NCBI GenBank assembly: GCA_038229415.1
Contig: JBBROM010000004.1
Span: 62,001 to 126,000, forward strand
From: JANXUR01 sp038229415
GTDB lineage: Bacteria > Acidobacteriota > Terriglobia > Terriglobales > Acidobacteriaceae
DNA: 64,000 bases
Direction: 5' to 3'
The position numbers and the translations under genes are program-made. Below the pieces are notes generated by a model. It ran no database searches. It was not told where the DNA came from and was given only the letters and a program-made list of their open reading frames with translations. This document shows, one piece after another, positions 1 through 9,906 of the stretch; position 1 is the stretch's first letter, and the number at the start of each line of letters is the position of its first letter.

Positions 1-1982
1 TTAACGCGATGCTCGGCGATTTCGCTGATGTGCAGCAGGCCGTCGGTGCCGGGGATGATCTCCACGAAAGCGCCAAACTCGGCGATGCGGGTGACCTTGC
101 CCAGGTACGTCTTGCCGACTTCGGCGGTGGCGCAGATGTCGCTGATCATTTGCAGCGCCTTCTTGGCCGCTTCCTGATCGCTCGATGCCACGTTCACCTT
201 GCCGGAGTCCTCAACGTCAATCTTGACGCCGGTCTGCTCCACGATGCCCTTGATCACCTTGCCGCCCGGGCCAATCAGGTCGCGAATCTTGTCCGGCGGA
301 ATTTGCACGGTGTAGAAGCGCGGCGCGTAATCGCTCATGGTGGCGTTGGCGGTGCTGATCACGGCATTCATCTTGTCGAGGATGAAAAGACGTCCGCGCT
401 TGGCTTGCGCCAGCGCTTCGCTCATAATCGCCGAGGTAATGCCGGTGACCTTGATGTCCATCTGCAGGGCGGTAATGCCTTCAGAAGTGCCAGCGACCTT
501 GAAGTCCATGTCGCCGTAATGATCTTCCGCGCCCGCGATGTCGGTCAGGATGGCGTACTTGTCGCCTTCCTTCACCAAGCCCATCGCCACACCGGCGACC
601 GGAGCCTTCAGCGGCACGCCTGCATCCATCAGCGAGAGTGACCCGCCGCAGATCGCAGCCATGGAGGACGAGCCGTTCGATTCCAGTGTGTCGGAGACGA
701 CGCGCATCGCGTAAGGCCATGTTTCCGCTGGGGGCAATACTGCGGACAACGCGCGCTCGGCGAGCATTCCGTGTCCAATTTCGCGACGACCTACGCCAGT
801 CATACGGCCCACTTCGCCCACCGAAAACGGCGGGAAGTTGTAATGCAGCATAAAGCGCTTCTTGGCTTCGCCTTCGAACACTTCCATGCGCTGCATGTCG
901 TCCGAGGTGCCGAGTGTGGTGGTGACCATCGCCTGCGTCTCGCCGCGGGTAAAGATGGCCGAACCGTGGGGACGGGGCAGAACGCCAGTCTCAATCCAGA
1001 TGGGACGAATCTGCTCGAAGTCGCGCGCATCCGGACGGCGGCGCTGTTCCAGCACAGCGTCACGGAAGATTTTTTCGCGCAACGCTTCGTAATACGTATT
1101 CAGCTTCGGCTTCGCCGTCGGATCATCCGTAGGTAGCGCCGCAACCAATTCCTTCTTCAGCGCCTTCACCAAGTCATAGCTCTCGGCCTTGGGATGCTTC
1201 GCCGTATCCAGAGCATCGGCCAACCGTTCGCCAGCCTGCTGCTTCAGCGTGTTGAAGTACGCTTCGTCAAACTCCGGAGGAGTGACGGTGCGCTTCGGCT
1301 TGCCCGTGCGTCCGACGAGGTCCATGATGCCGGCGCAAATCTTTTTCACTTCGGCGTGGCCGAACTCAATCGCGGCCAGCACGGTCTCTTCCGAAACCTG
1401 CTTGGCTCCTGCTTCCACCATCATGATGGCGTCCGCGGTGCCTACGACGACGATGTTCAGGTCGCCTTCGCGCACTTCGGTGTAGGTAGGGTTAACGATG
1501 AAGTTGCCATCCACGCGACCGATACGCACGGCACCAACGGGGCCGCCGAACGGAATATCCGAAAGCGAAAGCGCGGTGGAGGCGGCGTTGATGCCGATCA
1601 CATCTGGGTCATTCTCCGTGTCCGCCGACATGACCAGCACGATGACTTGGGTCTCGCAACGGAAGCCTTCGGGGAACAAGGGACGGATGGGGCGATCAAT
1701 GACGCGGCAGGTAAGCGTCTCGCGCTCACTGGGGCGGCCTTCGCGCTTGATGAAGCCACCGGGGATGCGTCCGCCAGCGTAGAAGTATTCGCGGTAGTCA
1801 ACGGTCAGGGGGAAGAAGTCAATGCCTTCCCGCGGTTCTTGATTCGATACGGCAGTCGCTAATACGACGGTCTCGCCCACGCGGACGACGGCGGAGCCAT
1901 GGGCCTGCTTGGCCAGCTTGCCGGTTTCAATATTGAGGGACTTGCCCCCGGTTAGTTCGACATTCACTGTCTGTACGTTCAT
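1..1982 (-). CDS. pnp: Polyribonucleotide nucleotidyltransferase (PNPase), 3' end outside window
   Basis: PNPase degrades RNA 3' to 5' by phosphorolysis and is a core part of bacterial mRNA turnover. The translation starts at ATG 1982 (MNVQTVNVELTGG) and runs off the left edge after about 660 residues. Two RNase PH-type domains are visible (AGGRIPGGFIKREGRPSERE in the first, FPPFSVGEVGR and SDTLESNGSSSMA in the second), followed by a KH domain (IRDLIGPGGKVIKGI) and the start of an S1 domain (GKVTRIAEFGAFVEI). Only the end of S1 and the acidic tail are missing. It lies downstream of rpsO on the same strand, the classical rpsO-pnp order, so the two are probably co-transcribed. Identification is secure. 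Confidence 0.97.
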   Translation of the reverse strand, partial: MNVQTVNVELTGGKSLNIETGKLAKQAHGSAVVRVGETVVLATAVSNQEPREGIDFFPLTVDYREYFYAGGRIPGGFIKREGRPSERETLTCRVIDRPIRPLFPEGFRCETQVIVLVMSADTENDPDVIGINAASTALSLSDIPFGGPVGAVRIGRVDGNFIVNPTYTEVREGDLNIVVVGTADAIMMVEAGAKQVSEETVLAAIEFGHAEVKKICAGIMDLVGRTGKPKRTVTPPEFDEAYFNTLKQQAGERLADALDTAKHPKAESYDLVKALKKELVAALPTDDPTAKPKLNTYYEALREKIFRDAVLEQRRRPDARDFEQIRPIWIETGVLPRPHGSAIFTRGETQAMVTTTLGTSDDMQRMEVFEGEAKKRFMLHYNFPPFSVGEVGRMTGVGRREIGHGMLAERALSAVLPPAETWPYAMRVVSDTLESNGSSSMAAICGGSLSLMDAGVPLKAPVAGVAMGLVKEGDKYAILTDIAGAEDHYGDMDFKVAGTSEGITALQMDIKVTGITSAIMSEALAQAKRGRLFILDKMNAVISTANATMSDYAPRFYTVQIPPDKIRDLIGPGGKVIKGIVEQTGVKIDVEDSGKVNVASSDQEAAKKALQMISDICATAEVGKTYLGKVTRIAEFGAFVEIIPGTDGLLHISEIAEHRV

Positions 1983-2232
1983 TCGATTTCCTTTTTTATT
2001 GGGGTGCCATGTGGCATGTGGAGCGCAGCGGTCGCACACAAGCGGCTGGCGCTGGACGGGAAAGAATAGGGATCGTCCGTGGCTTCATCTGCCACAAAGC
2101 ACGAAATAGTTCGGCTGGAGGTGAGAATTCTTCTCAAGCTGAGCGGAGACACTCTCCGCGTTTCCCTTCCCTGGGACTGCTTCCGGCAACGGCCGGATTG
2201 CAAACGGCGTATTCCGGCGTATAAAGCCGAAA

Positions 2233-2261
2233 GGCATCCACAAGTCTTACTTGCGGATGCC
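2233..2261 (-). promoter_or_regulatory. 13-bp hairpin enclosing the rpsO stop codon
   Basis: GGCATCCACAAGT (2233-2245) and ACTTGCGGATGCC (2249-2261) form a 13-bp stem with one G-U wobble in the minus-strand RNA and a three-base loop. The rpsO stop codon (2249-2247) straddles the top of the stem and the loop, so the last four codons of rpsO form one arm. There is no real U-run after it, so it is more likely an RNase III/RNase E processing site, a 3'-end stabiliser or an attenuator between rpsO and pnp than a simple terminator. Confidence 0.65.
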
Positions 2262-2513
2262 CAGCTTGTGAATCACCGTCTGGTAGCGCTCTGAATCGTT
2301 GGACTTGAGGTAGTCCAGCAGGCGGCGACGCTTGCTGACCAGCATCAAAAGGCCGCGGCGTGAACCGTGATCTTTTTTGTGCATCTTGAAATGATCTGTC
2401 AACTGACCAATCCGCTCACTCAGAATGGCAATCTGCACTTCCGGGCTGCCCGTATCCGTGGTGTGAGTCTGGTACTGGCCAATGAGGGACTGCTTTTGCT
2501 CTTTGGCTAACAC
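2247..2513 (-). CDS. rpsO: 30S ribosomal protein S15
   Basis: This is an 88-residue small-subunit protein that binds 16S rRNA early in assembly. The usual length is 88-89 residues. Family landmarks are the start (LAKEQKQSLI), TGSPEVQIAILSERI, HFKMHKKDHGSRRGLL and the basic end (KRRRLLDYLK, YQTVIHKLGIRK). The start is GTG at 2513; a GGAG lies about a dozen bases upstream. It precedes pnp by 264 bases. S15 usually regulates its own mRNA; a small inverted repeat (CGTGTT/AACACG, 2561-2579) in the leader could take part, but that is a guess. Confidence 0.97.
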   Translation of the reverse strand: MLAKEQKQSLIGQYQTHTTDTGSPEVQIAILSERIGQLTDHFKMHKKDHGSRRGLLMLVSKRRRLLDYLKSNDSERYQTVIHKLGIRK

Positions 2514-2600
2514 TAGAGTTGATGCGCTCCTGCTCTTCGTTTGTCTACAGTTTCCCGTATCGTGTTCTAGAGTAACACGTTATTCATGCTTGCGTAAAGA

Positions 2601-2624
2601 CGAATTGCGTCAAGACGCAATTCG
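2601..2624. repeat. 11-bp perfect inverted repeat upstream of rpsO
   Basis: CGAATTGCGTC and GACGCAATTCG are perfect inverted copies separated by only two bases. The site lies between the end of the secreted-protein gene (2746) and the rpsO start (2513). The tail on the minus strand (TCTTTACG) is only weakly U-rich, so it may be the terminator of the upstream gene or an operator. Confidence 0.5.
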
Positions 2625-2745
2625 GAATCGCCAAGAATGGCGAGCACCCGTCAGATTCTGTGGTTTTCAGTTTTCTCCCCCTTGCTTGGCGGGCGGGGCA
2701 CCGGCGACGATGGGTAACCGCCGCCGGTTAAGCGCCGCAATTGCC

Positions 2746-3627
2746 TTACTGTTTCACAGCCTCTTTCTTTGCAATGGCTTTGGCTGGTATCTTGGACATC
2801 GACGCTGCTTGCGAGGCCCAGAACTTGTCCGCAGCCATCCACTCCTTCCGGGGATAGCTCATTTGGGGGATGAACTTGAATATATTGGTCTCCGAGCTCT
2901 CCACCCCTTGGGCTTGGAAGTCGTCCAGACTCTTCTGGCCGTCGGCTCCTAACGCTTGCTTGTAAGCCGCGCCATGGATGGTGTCATACTCATCCTGCTC
3001 TGCCAACGACTTCATGGGAACAAAGATGAGATACGTATCTGAGGGCCCGCCTGCCAAAATGTGAAAGATAGCGTACTGGTCCGAGAGACCAGCCTTTTGG
3101 TGGGCTGCCAGGATTGTCTTGCGCACCTCGGTGAAGTGACTCCCATGGCCTGGTTTGATGTGAAGGGTGTAGATGCGGAAATAACGCAAACCGGCCACTG
3201 GAATGGTGTCGGCGTGATAGCTGAGTTCAGGCAGGTAGGTGAATACCCCCGTGCGGTATTCCGACAAAAAATCGCCGTCTTTTGTGCTCAATACATCCAT
3301 CTGTGCGGAAAGGGCTGCGTTCTTGTCGGTGGCTTGGGTATCTGCCTCCCACGCCGCCATGGAATCGTACCCGGTCAGATACAGGGCGCGGGGTTCGCCC
3401 GTTAGGGCAGTCATGCCAATGTAGGGGACAGGCCAATGAGCTTTGGCCAGAGCCGCGGGATACCCTGCCTCCCACTTCTGGTGGGCCGCGCCTTTGCCGG
3501 GCTTCACCACTTCCCGGGTGATCACCAGCACCTTCGGGGGCAGCAACATCGTCTCTTGAGCTTGGGCGAGCACCGCCGAAGCCACACATGACATCGCCAC
3601 TGCAAGTATTAATACTCTGTTCGTCAT
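2746..3627 (-). CDS. Secreted protein of unknown function with two ferredoxin-like (ABM-type) repeats
   Basis: The 293-residue product starts with a clear signal peptide (MTNRVLILAVAMSCVASAVLAQA), so it is exported. The mature part shows two similar halves: one beginning at PPKVLVITREVVKPGKGAAHQKW (about residues 30-130) and one at RYFRIYTLHIKPGHGSHFTEV (about 147-250). Each has the beta-strand pattern plus a conserved Lys/Pro-Gly turn typical of dimeric alpha/beta-barrel (antibiotic-biosynthesis-monooxygenase or NIPSNAP-like) domains. The C-terminus is Lys/Ala-rich. No catalytic residue can be named. It is a single gene ahead of rpsO, and the fold assignment is an inference from pattern only. 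Confidence 0.75.
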   Translation of the reverse strand: MTNRVLILAVAMSCVASAVLAQAQETMLLPPKVLVITREVVKPGKGAAHQKWEAGYPAALAKAHWPVPYIGMTALTGEPRALYLTGYDSMAAWEADTQATDKNAALSAQMDVLSTKDGDFLSEYRTGVFTYLPELSYHADTIPVAGLRYFRIYTLHIKPGHGSHFTEVRKTILAAHQKAGLSDQYAIFHILAGGPSDTYLIFVPMKSLAEQDEYDTIHGAAYKQALGADGQKSLDDFQAQGVESSETNIFKFIPQMSYPRKEWMAADKFWASQAASMSKIPAKAIAKKEAVKQ

Positions 3628-3991
3628 CGTTTCTCTCCTGTAGGTTGAGGTTCTAGGAAGCCCACAGTGCGACTGCTGGAGAACCGGCTACGCGTGGTGT
3701 CGGACACTTCTCGCGCACGTGAACTTCACAAAACGTTTGGCAAGACACCCGAACGCTACGCCGAATTGCAGAAAAGTCAATGTCCTTTTTTAGGAGGGCA
3801 TCTTTCGCAGAGATCGCTGCGTGTGGCGATCACGGCTTCGCCCTCACATTCCGCCTAAAATCTGGTAGCATGACCTTCGGCTACTGCGAAGACTTGCATC
3901 TGAAATTTATCCGAATCCGCCTTAACTGCCGTGCTTGCAACACTGTGAAGAACAGCGTGCAATCCGTTTTTGAACCAGCTGCGTACTATCC
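3628..3991. other. Intergenic region between divergent genes, no gene seen
   Basis: This 364-base region separates the secreted-protein gene (minus) from the sigma-factor gene (plus). It should hold the promoters of both. I find no convincing -35/-10 pair, no conserved small ORF and only a weak CTTCG/CGAAG hairpin near 3882-3898. Confidence 0.5.
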
Positions 3992-4555
3992 ATGACGAGA
4001 GTTGATGAAGCATCCAATGCGGAGCGCCCCCAGATGACAGATGCTGCCATCGTTGCAGGCATTCGCAGCGGAGATGAGTCGTCGCTGGCGCAGCTTTACG
4101 ACCGCTACTCTCGTGTGGTGTATTCGGTGGCGCTGCGGGTGATTGGAGACACCGGATTCGCCGAAGATATCTTGCAGGAGATTTTCCTGCAATTGTGGAA
4201 GAATCCGGGGGCGTTTGACGCCAGCCGGGGTAATCTTGGGCCGTGGCTCAGCGTAATTGCCCGCAATCGGGCGATTGACGCGATTCGCAAGCGCAAGCCA
4301 CAGGATGACATTGAAGATGTGGTTCTTTCGGTAAGCACGAACTTTGAAGAAGAGCTGGACCGCAACCGCAGTGGAGCGAAGGTGCGGGCAGCGTTGGCAG
4401 AGATGCCTCCGGCGCAAAAGAAGGCGTTGGAACTGGCGTATTTTGAAGGAATGAGCCACACGGAAATCGCCGCAAAGACTGGCGAGCCGCTGGGCACGAT
4501 TAAAACAAGGATTCGCAGCGGGCTGATTTCGCTACGCAGCGTACTGGCCACATGA
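3992..4555 (+). CDS. ECF-type RNA polymerase sigma factor (SigK-like)
   Basis: This is a 187-residue sigma-70 family factor that directs RNA polymerase to a specific set of promoters. Region 2 covers about residues 38-105 (LYDRYSRVVYSVALRVIGD, AEDILQEIFLQLW, WLSVIARNRAIDAIRKR). Region 4 covers about 130-183 (LAEMPPAQKKALELAYFEGMSHTEIA, the helix-turn-helix GEPLGTIKTRIRSGL). No region 3 is present, as expected for ECF factors. The stop codon overlaps the start of the anti-sigma gene (ATGA), so the two are translationally coupled. The anti-sigma type points to the SigK/RskA group; the inducing signal cannot be read from sequence. Confidence 0.93.
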   Translation: MTRVDEASNAERPQMTDAAIVAGIRSGDESSLAQLYDRYSRVVYSVALRVIGDTGFAEDILQEIFLQLWKNPGAFDASRGNLGPWLSVIARNRAIDAIRKRKPQDDIEDVVLSVSTNFEEELDRNRSGAKVRAALAEMPPAQKKALELAYFEGMSHTEIAAKTGEPLGTIKTRIRSGLISLRSVLAT

Positions 4556-5436
4556 CGGCACACGAACAATTCGCGGACGACTTGGCACTGCACTCGCTGG
4601 GATTGCTGGAAGGCTCCGAGCGCGTCGCGCTGGAGCAGCATCTGGCAACGTGTGCCGACTGCCGCGAGGAATTGGCGCAGTTCCGTGGCGATTCTGCACT
4701 GCTGGGGTTGGCCTTTAGCGAAGGTGAACTTGTGGCACCCCCGGCCAGCGCAAAGCAGCGCCTGATGGATGCGGTGCGCGGAACTAGTAGTGGATCGGGA
4801 AGCGAATCGAGTGGCACAGTGCAAACAACTGCGCCTGTGTCGCTGCCTAGAATCGAGCAGAGCTTCACTCCGCCTATTGCGATGCCGCAACGGAGTGAGG
4901 TCATTGCCATGCGTCCGAAGCCGATCTGGTTCGGCGCGTCGGGCTGGCTTGCAGCAGCCGCCATGCTGGTGTTGAGCGGGCTGATGTGGATGCAGAACAG
5001 CGCACTACGCCGCCGCATCGAAACCGCAGCGGATCAATCCGCACAGCAGGAAATTCGGCTCACCAAGGCGGAGCAGCTTGTCAGCGTGTTGACCGCGCCC
5101 GACGCCGTGCGCGCGACGCTGGCTTCGACCAAGTCCAAGCCCGAGCCGCAGGGCAAGGCGTTCTATCGCCGCGATGGTGGACAGCTCGTATTCGTGGCAA
5201 GCAACATGCCTGCATTGCCGCCGAACAAGGCGTTTGAGTTGTGGCTGATTCCGGATAACGGCGCGCCGATGAATGCTGGCGTCTTCAAGACCGACGCGCG
5301 CGGCAACGGTACACTGGTCAAGACCGACCTGCCTCCGGGCGTAATCGCCAAGGCCTTCGCGATTACCGTCGAGAACGCGGAAGGTTCGCCGGTGCCGACT
5401 TCACCGATCATGATCGTGGGCGCGGCCGGAATCTAG
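4552..5436 (+). CDS. RskA-type transmembrane anti-sigma factor with zinc-binding anti-sigma domain
   Basis: This 294-residue protein should hold the adjacent sigma factor at the membrane. The cytoplasmic N-terminus has a ZAS motif (H30, C34, C37 in EQHLATCADCREE). A Gly/Ser/Thr-rich linker (about 75-100) leads to one membrane helix (about 126-147, GWLAAAAMLVLSGLMWM). A short coiled-coil-like stretch and the extracytoplasmic RskA domain follow (FELWLIPDNGAPMNAGVF, GVIAKAFAITVENAEGSPVPT). It begins inside the sigma-factor stop codon. RskA-type factors release their sigma by regulated proteolysis; that mechanism is known for the family and not shown here. Confidence 0.92.
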   Translation: MTAHEQFADDLALHSLGLLEGSERVALEQHLATCADCREELAQFRGDSALLGLAFSEGELVAPPASAKQRLMDAVRGTSSGSGSESSGTVQTTAPVSLPRIEQSFTPPIAMPQRSEVIAMRPKPIWFGASGWLAAAAMLVLSGLMWMQNSALRRRIETAADQSAQQEIRLTKAEQLVSVLTAPDAVRATLASTKSKPEPQGKAFYRRDGGQLVFVASNMPALPPNKAFELWLIPDNGAPMNAGVFKTDARGNGTLVKTDLPPGVIAKAFAITVENAEGSPVPTSPIMIVGAAGI

Positions 5437-5459
5437 ACGGCGGAAACTACATTCTTCCT

Positions 5460-5500
5460 CCCACCCTAGCCGCAAGAAAATGCAGCGAGGGTGGGGCACC
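5460..5500. repeat. GGGGCACC-tagged hairpin repeat (copy 1)
   Basis: CCCACCCT (5460-5467) pairs with AGGGTGGG (5488-5495) and is followed by GCACC. The same arms and tag recur at 36706-36749 and, degenerated, at 23911-23952. It sits just after the anti-sigma stop codon, where it might also help end transcription. Confidence 0.7.
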
Positions 5501-5556
5501 AACCTTCTCTTTCCATCGAATTCTCCGCGTCTACTTAGTTCGGCAGATTCTTCTCG

Positions 5557-6024
5557 TTAGAACTTCGATAGCGAAGCCGCGACCAGCTTCCTAGGCGCAA
5601 CGAGCCGCCACGCTTGCTGCACTTGCGCGGCGAGAACATCGTCGGTCACGCGGGCGAGTTCGATGCCAACCCACCCCTTGCATCCCACGTACGGCGGCCG
5701 GAAGTACGTCTCAGGCGCTTCCTCCACGAGCGACTCCTGCAATCCGGGTGCGGCGGGAATCCAGATGGCGATGTGTCCGGTGTTGTGATGATTGTTGTCG
5801 AACATGGCAAACACTTTGCCGCAGAAAAACGTCGGCTCACCGTGCGATAGTTTTTCCTCAGCGCCGGGCATCGCCAGGCAAACCTTGCGCACGCGCTTGA
5901 GCTGCTTCGCCACGGCCGCGGAGATTGGCTTTACGGGGTGGGTCGGTACGCGCTCAGAGGGCTTGGGCACGGCGGTAGTGTAGCGCAAAGAGAGGGATCT
6001 TCGTTCGCCAAACCCGTGCATCAT
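5557..6024 (-). CDS. MmcQ/YjbR family protein
   Basis: This is a 155-residue protein of the MmcQ/YjbR (CyaY-like fold) family, often annotated as DNA-binding. Family landmarks are VRKVCLAMPGAEEKLSHGEPTF, CGKVFAMF, the HIAIWIPAAPGLQESLV stretch, and YFRPPYVGCKGWVGIEL near the C-terminus. The first 20 or so residues are not typical, so translation may begin later, for example at GTG 5970. It stands alone, and its physiological role is unknown. Confidence 0.85.
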   Translation of the reverse strand: MMHGFGERRSLSLRYTTAVPKPSERVPTHPVKPISAAVAKQLKRVRKVCLAMPGAEEKLSHGEPTFFCGKVFAMFDNNHHNTGHIAIWIPAAPGLQESLVEEAPETYFRPPYVGCKGWVGIELARVTDDVLAAQVQQAWRLVAPRKLVAASLSKF

Positions 6025-6040
6025 TCTTCGTCCAAAGTAC

Positions 6041-6076
6041 CGGGTGCCCCATGTCTCGCGGTGTTCGAGACGTGGG
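6041..6076. repeat. GGTGCCCC-tagged palindrome (copy 2), downstream flank of the transposase
   Basis: The tag GGGTGC (6042-6047) leads into CCCATGTCTCG (6048-6058), a seven-base loop, and CGAGACGTGGG (6066-6076). The stem is 11 bp with one wobble. An almost identical copy in the same orientation lies at 6711-6745, on the other side of the transposase gene. Confidence 0.8.
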
Positions 6077-6137
6077 AGCGATGACCGACCACCTCAGGCC
6101 AGGCATTTAACAGCACCGACCCCCTCTCACCTGATGC

Positions 6138-6596
6138 CTAGAACCCGTAGCTGCTCCACCGCCATTGTTCCGGTGAATCCACCAGTTCTCTCGCAACCGG
6201 ATTCCGGTGAATGTAGCGCAGCTTCTCGTTGATCTTCCTGGAACTGAACACGTTGAAATCATAGAAGCGAGGCGTCCACAGGCTTGTGCCCGTTTCGAGC
6301 ACCGTCTCTCTGCGTGCAGCCAATCCAAGAAGACGCTTCGTGAAACCAAGCTTGAGCGCCTGCATCGCGGTGGAGAGCGTCGCCCGTTCCGGTTCGTTAG
6401 AGAGCAAATGAAAGTGCTCTGGCATCACCACGTAACCTACGATCACCAAGCCGTAGCGTCGCCGAACATGCTCAAGCACTGTTAGGAAGAGATCCCGCCG
6501 CTCGGCAGAACCGAGCATGGGACAGCGTTCGACACAACTGCAAGTAATGAAGTGCAGATGATCGAATCCATAGAAGCGATGGAGACCGGAAGTCAC
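6138..6596 (-). CDS. REP-associated tyrosine transposase (RAYT), Y1/IS200-like
   Basis: The 152-residue product is a single-domain HUH transposase of the type that mobilises short palindromic REP elements. It opens with the family signature RFYGFDHLHFITCS, carries the HUH motif in YVVMPEHFHLLSNEP, and has the helix with the presumed nucleophilic tyrosine in KLRYIHRNPVARELV, then WRWSSYGF. It stops right after WSSYGF, where most relatives continue for some 20 residues, so the C-terminus may be clipped. The gene is flanked by near-identical palindromes (6041-6076 and 6711-6745) with a third inverted copy at 6906-6940. That is what one expects around a RAYT. Confidence 0.88.
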   Translation of the reverse strand: MTSGLHRFYGFDHLHFITCSCVERCPMLGSAERRDLFLTVLEHVRRRYGLVIVGYVVMPEHFHLLSNEPERATLSTAMQALKLGFTKRLLGLAARRETVLETGTSLWTPRFYDFNVFSSRKINEKLRYIHRNPVARELVDSPEQWRWSSYGF

Positions 6597-6710
6597 ACCA
6601 CGAGACTAGAGATTCTCTTGTAATCGAATCTGTGACCGATGAACATTCGAGAATCACTTATGTTCCCGAGACTCGGGGTGCCGAGGTACGGGTACGGGGT
6701 GCCCCGATGC

Positions 6711-6745
6711 GGGTGCCCCACGTCTCGCGATGTTCGAGACGTGGG
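6711..6745. repeat. GGTGCCCC-tagged palindrome (copy 3)
   Basis: GGGTGC then CCCACGTCTCG (6717-6727), a seven-base loop CGATGTT, and CGAGACGTGGG (6735-6745). The 11-bp stem is perfect. Orientation is the same as the copy at 6041 and opposite to the copy at 6906. Confidence 0.85.
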
Positions 6746-6905
6746 AGCCTAGATCGATAACCTTCAGGAAGCGTCAACATACCGCCCATGTCACCCTAGC
6801 CGGAGCCGTTGGAACGAATCGAACCCACGACAGCGGTGGAGATCGGAGGGACTCGTGAAGGTTCTGTGGGAAACGGGGATTCTGTGACCGATAAGCATCC
6901 GTGAT

Positions 6906-6940
6906 CCCACGTCTCGAACCCCGCGAGACGTGGGGCACCC
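6906..6940. repeat. GGGGCACC-tagged palindrome (copy 4), inverted relative to copy 3
   Basis: CCCACGTCTCG (6906-6916), loop AACCCCG, CGAGACGTGGG (6924-6934), then the tag GCACCC. Copies 3 and 4 face each other over about 160 bases, which is the arrangement called a REPIN when the spacer is short. Confidence 0.85.
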
Positions 6941-6977
6941 GGTTTGAGGTGGCACCGCGCGGCGTTAGAATAGGTCT

Positions 6978-7783
6978 ATGGAAACAATTGATGTTACTAC
7001 CTGGGAGGAATTCGTAGAGCAATTGCACCTTCTTCGCATTTCAGCGGATGGTGGGTACCTATTTCGTGGCCAAAGGAATGCTTGCTGGTCTCTCGACACC
7101 AGCCTCGAACGGAATCATTGTCCGGGCATGGCTATTGAAGACTACTACCGCCTGATTTCGGTGATTCGGCCACAGATTGAGGCCTTTACTGAGCACAAAT
7201 GGGAGGCATTGCCCGATCGTCAACAATTCTCGCGATTAGCCAAGGAATATGAACCGCTGACTTGAACCTTTCAGGCTTTTGCGGTGGTTTACCTGGGTAT
7301 AGTTACATGTCTTACCTGCGTCATCACCGATTCCCTTCCCCGCTACTCGATTGGACTGTAACCCCCTACGTGGCGGCCTATTTTGCGTTCGCAGATGCCT
7401 GCGATCTCGAAACGGTGGCTATCTATGCCTACCTGGAGCGGCCGGAAAACACGAAAGCATGGTCAAGCGATGAAACTCAGATCCACGTTTTCGGTCCCTA
7501 CGTCCACACTCATCGGAGACACTTTCTGCAGCAGAGTCGTTACACTCTTTGTGTCAAGTTCGACGCTCAGCAAGGTTGGAGTTTCGCTCCCCACGAAAGC
7601 GTGTTTGCTCGAGGAAGCGAGCGTCAGGATCTCCTGTACAAGTTCATTATTCCTGCAAGGGAGCGCATGAAAGTCTTAAAGATATTAGACACCTACAATC
7701 TTAATGCTTTTTCTCTACTCGATTCTGAAGAGGCTCTCCTTAAAACTATGGCTTTACGTCACATCGGCTTCGCGCGCCCCTAG
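6978..7783 (+). pseudogene. FRG-domain protein gene, split by a frameshift
   Basis: Two overlapping frames together make one FRG-domain protein of about 268 residues. The first (6978-7265) gives the N-terminal half with the diagnostic FRGQ (YLFRGQRNACWSLDTSLER). The second, open from 7262 to 7783 in the -1 frame, gives the C-terminal half with the conserved core LRHHRFPSPLLDWTVTPYVAAYFAF. In intact relatives these are continuous, so one base has been gained or lost near 7255-7290. I see no slippery heptamer that would suggest programmed frameshifting. FRG domains are common in mobile and defence-related genes, though the reaction is not established. The neighbourhood and its lower G+C suggest acquired DNA. 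Confidence 0.8.
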
Positions 7784-7813
7784 AGACTAGAGTTTTGACT
7801 TCATCGCCCACCA

Positions 7814-9793
<1,980 letters not shown>

Positions 9794-9906
9794 GAAACTG
9801 GCTCTCCGATGGGAAACTTGATCGAGGCGAATTTTACACTGGGAGCAGCGAATGGTGGATGAGGGCTCCCCCATCGCGCTGCCGGAAACCGTGTTACACT
9901 CGCCGC

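Larger units (their letters stand above)
6597..6977. other. Intergenic region of palindromes and degenerate repeats
   Basis: This stretch contains no convincing gene. Besides the two palindromes listed separately it holds a repeated motif TCTGTGACCGAT (near 6630 and 6884), each time followed within a few bases by an ATTCGAGAATCAC- or ATCCGTGATCCC-like end. There are also several GGTACGGG/GGTGCC tags between 6675 and 6715. It looks like debris of repeated insertion of the same element family. Confidence 0.6.

Noticed and set aside
7263..7265. TGA at the end of the first FRG half, considered as a second selenocysteine codon
   Set aside because: Reading through gives no FRG homology; the homologous continuation is in the -1 frame, so it is a frameshift and not recoding.
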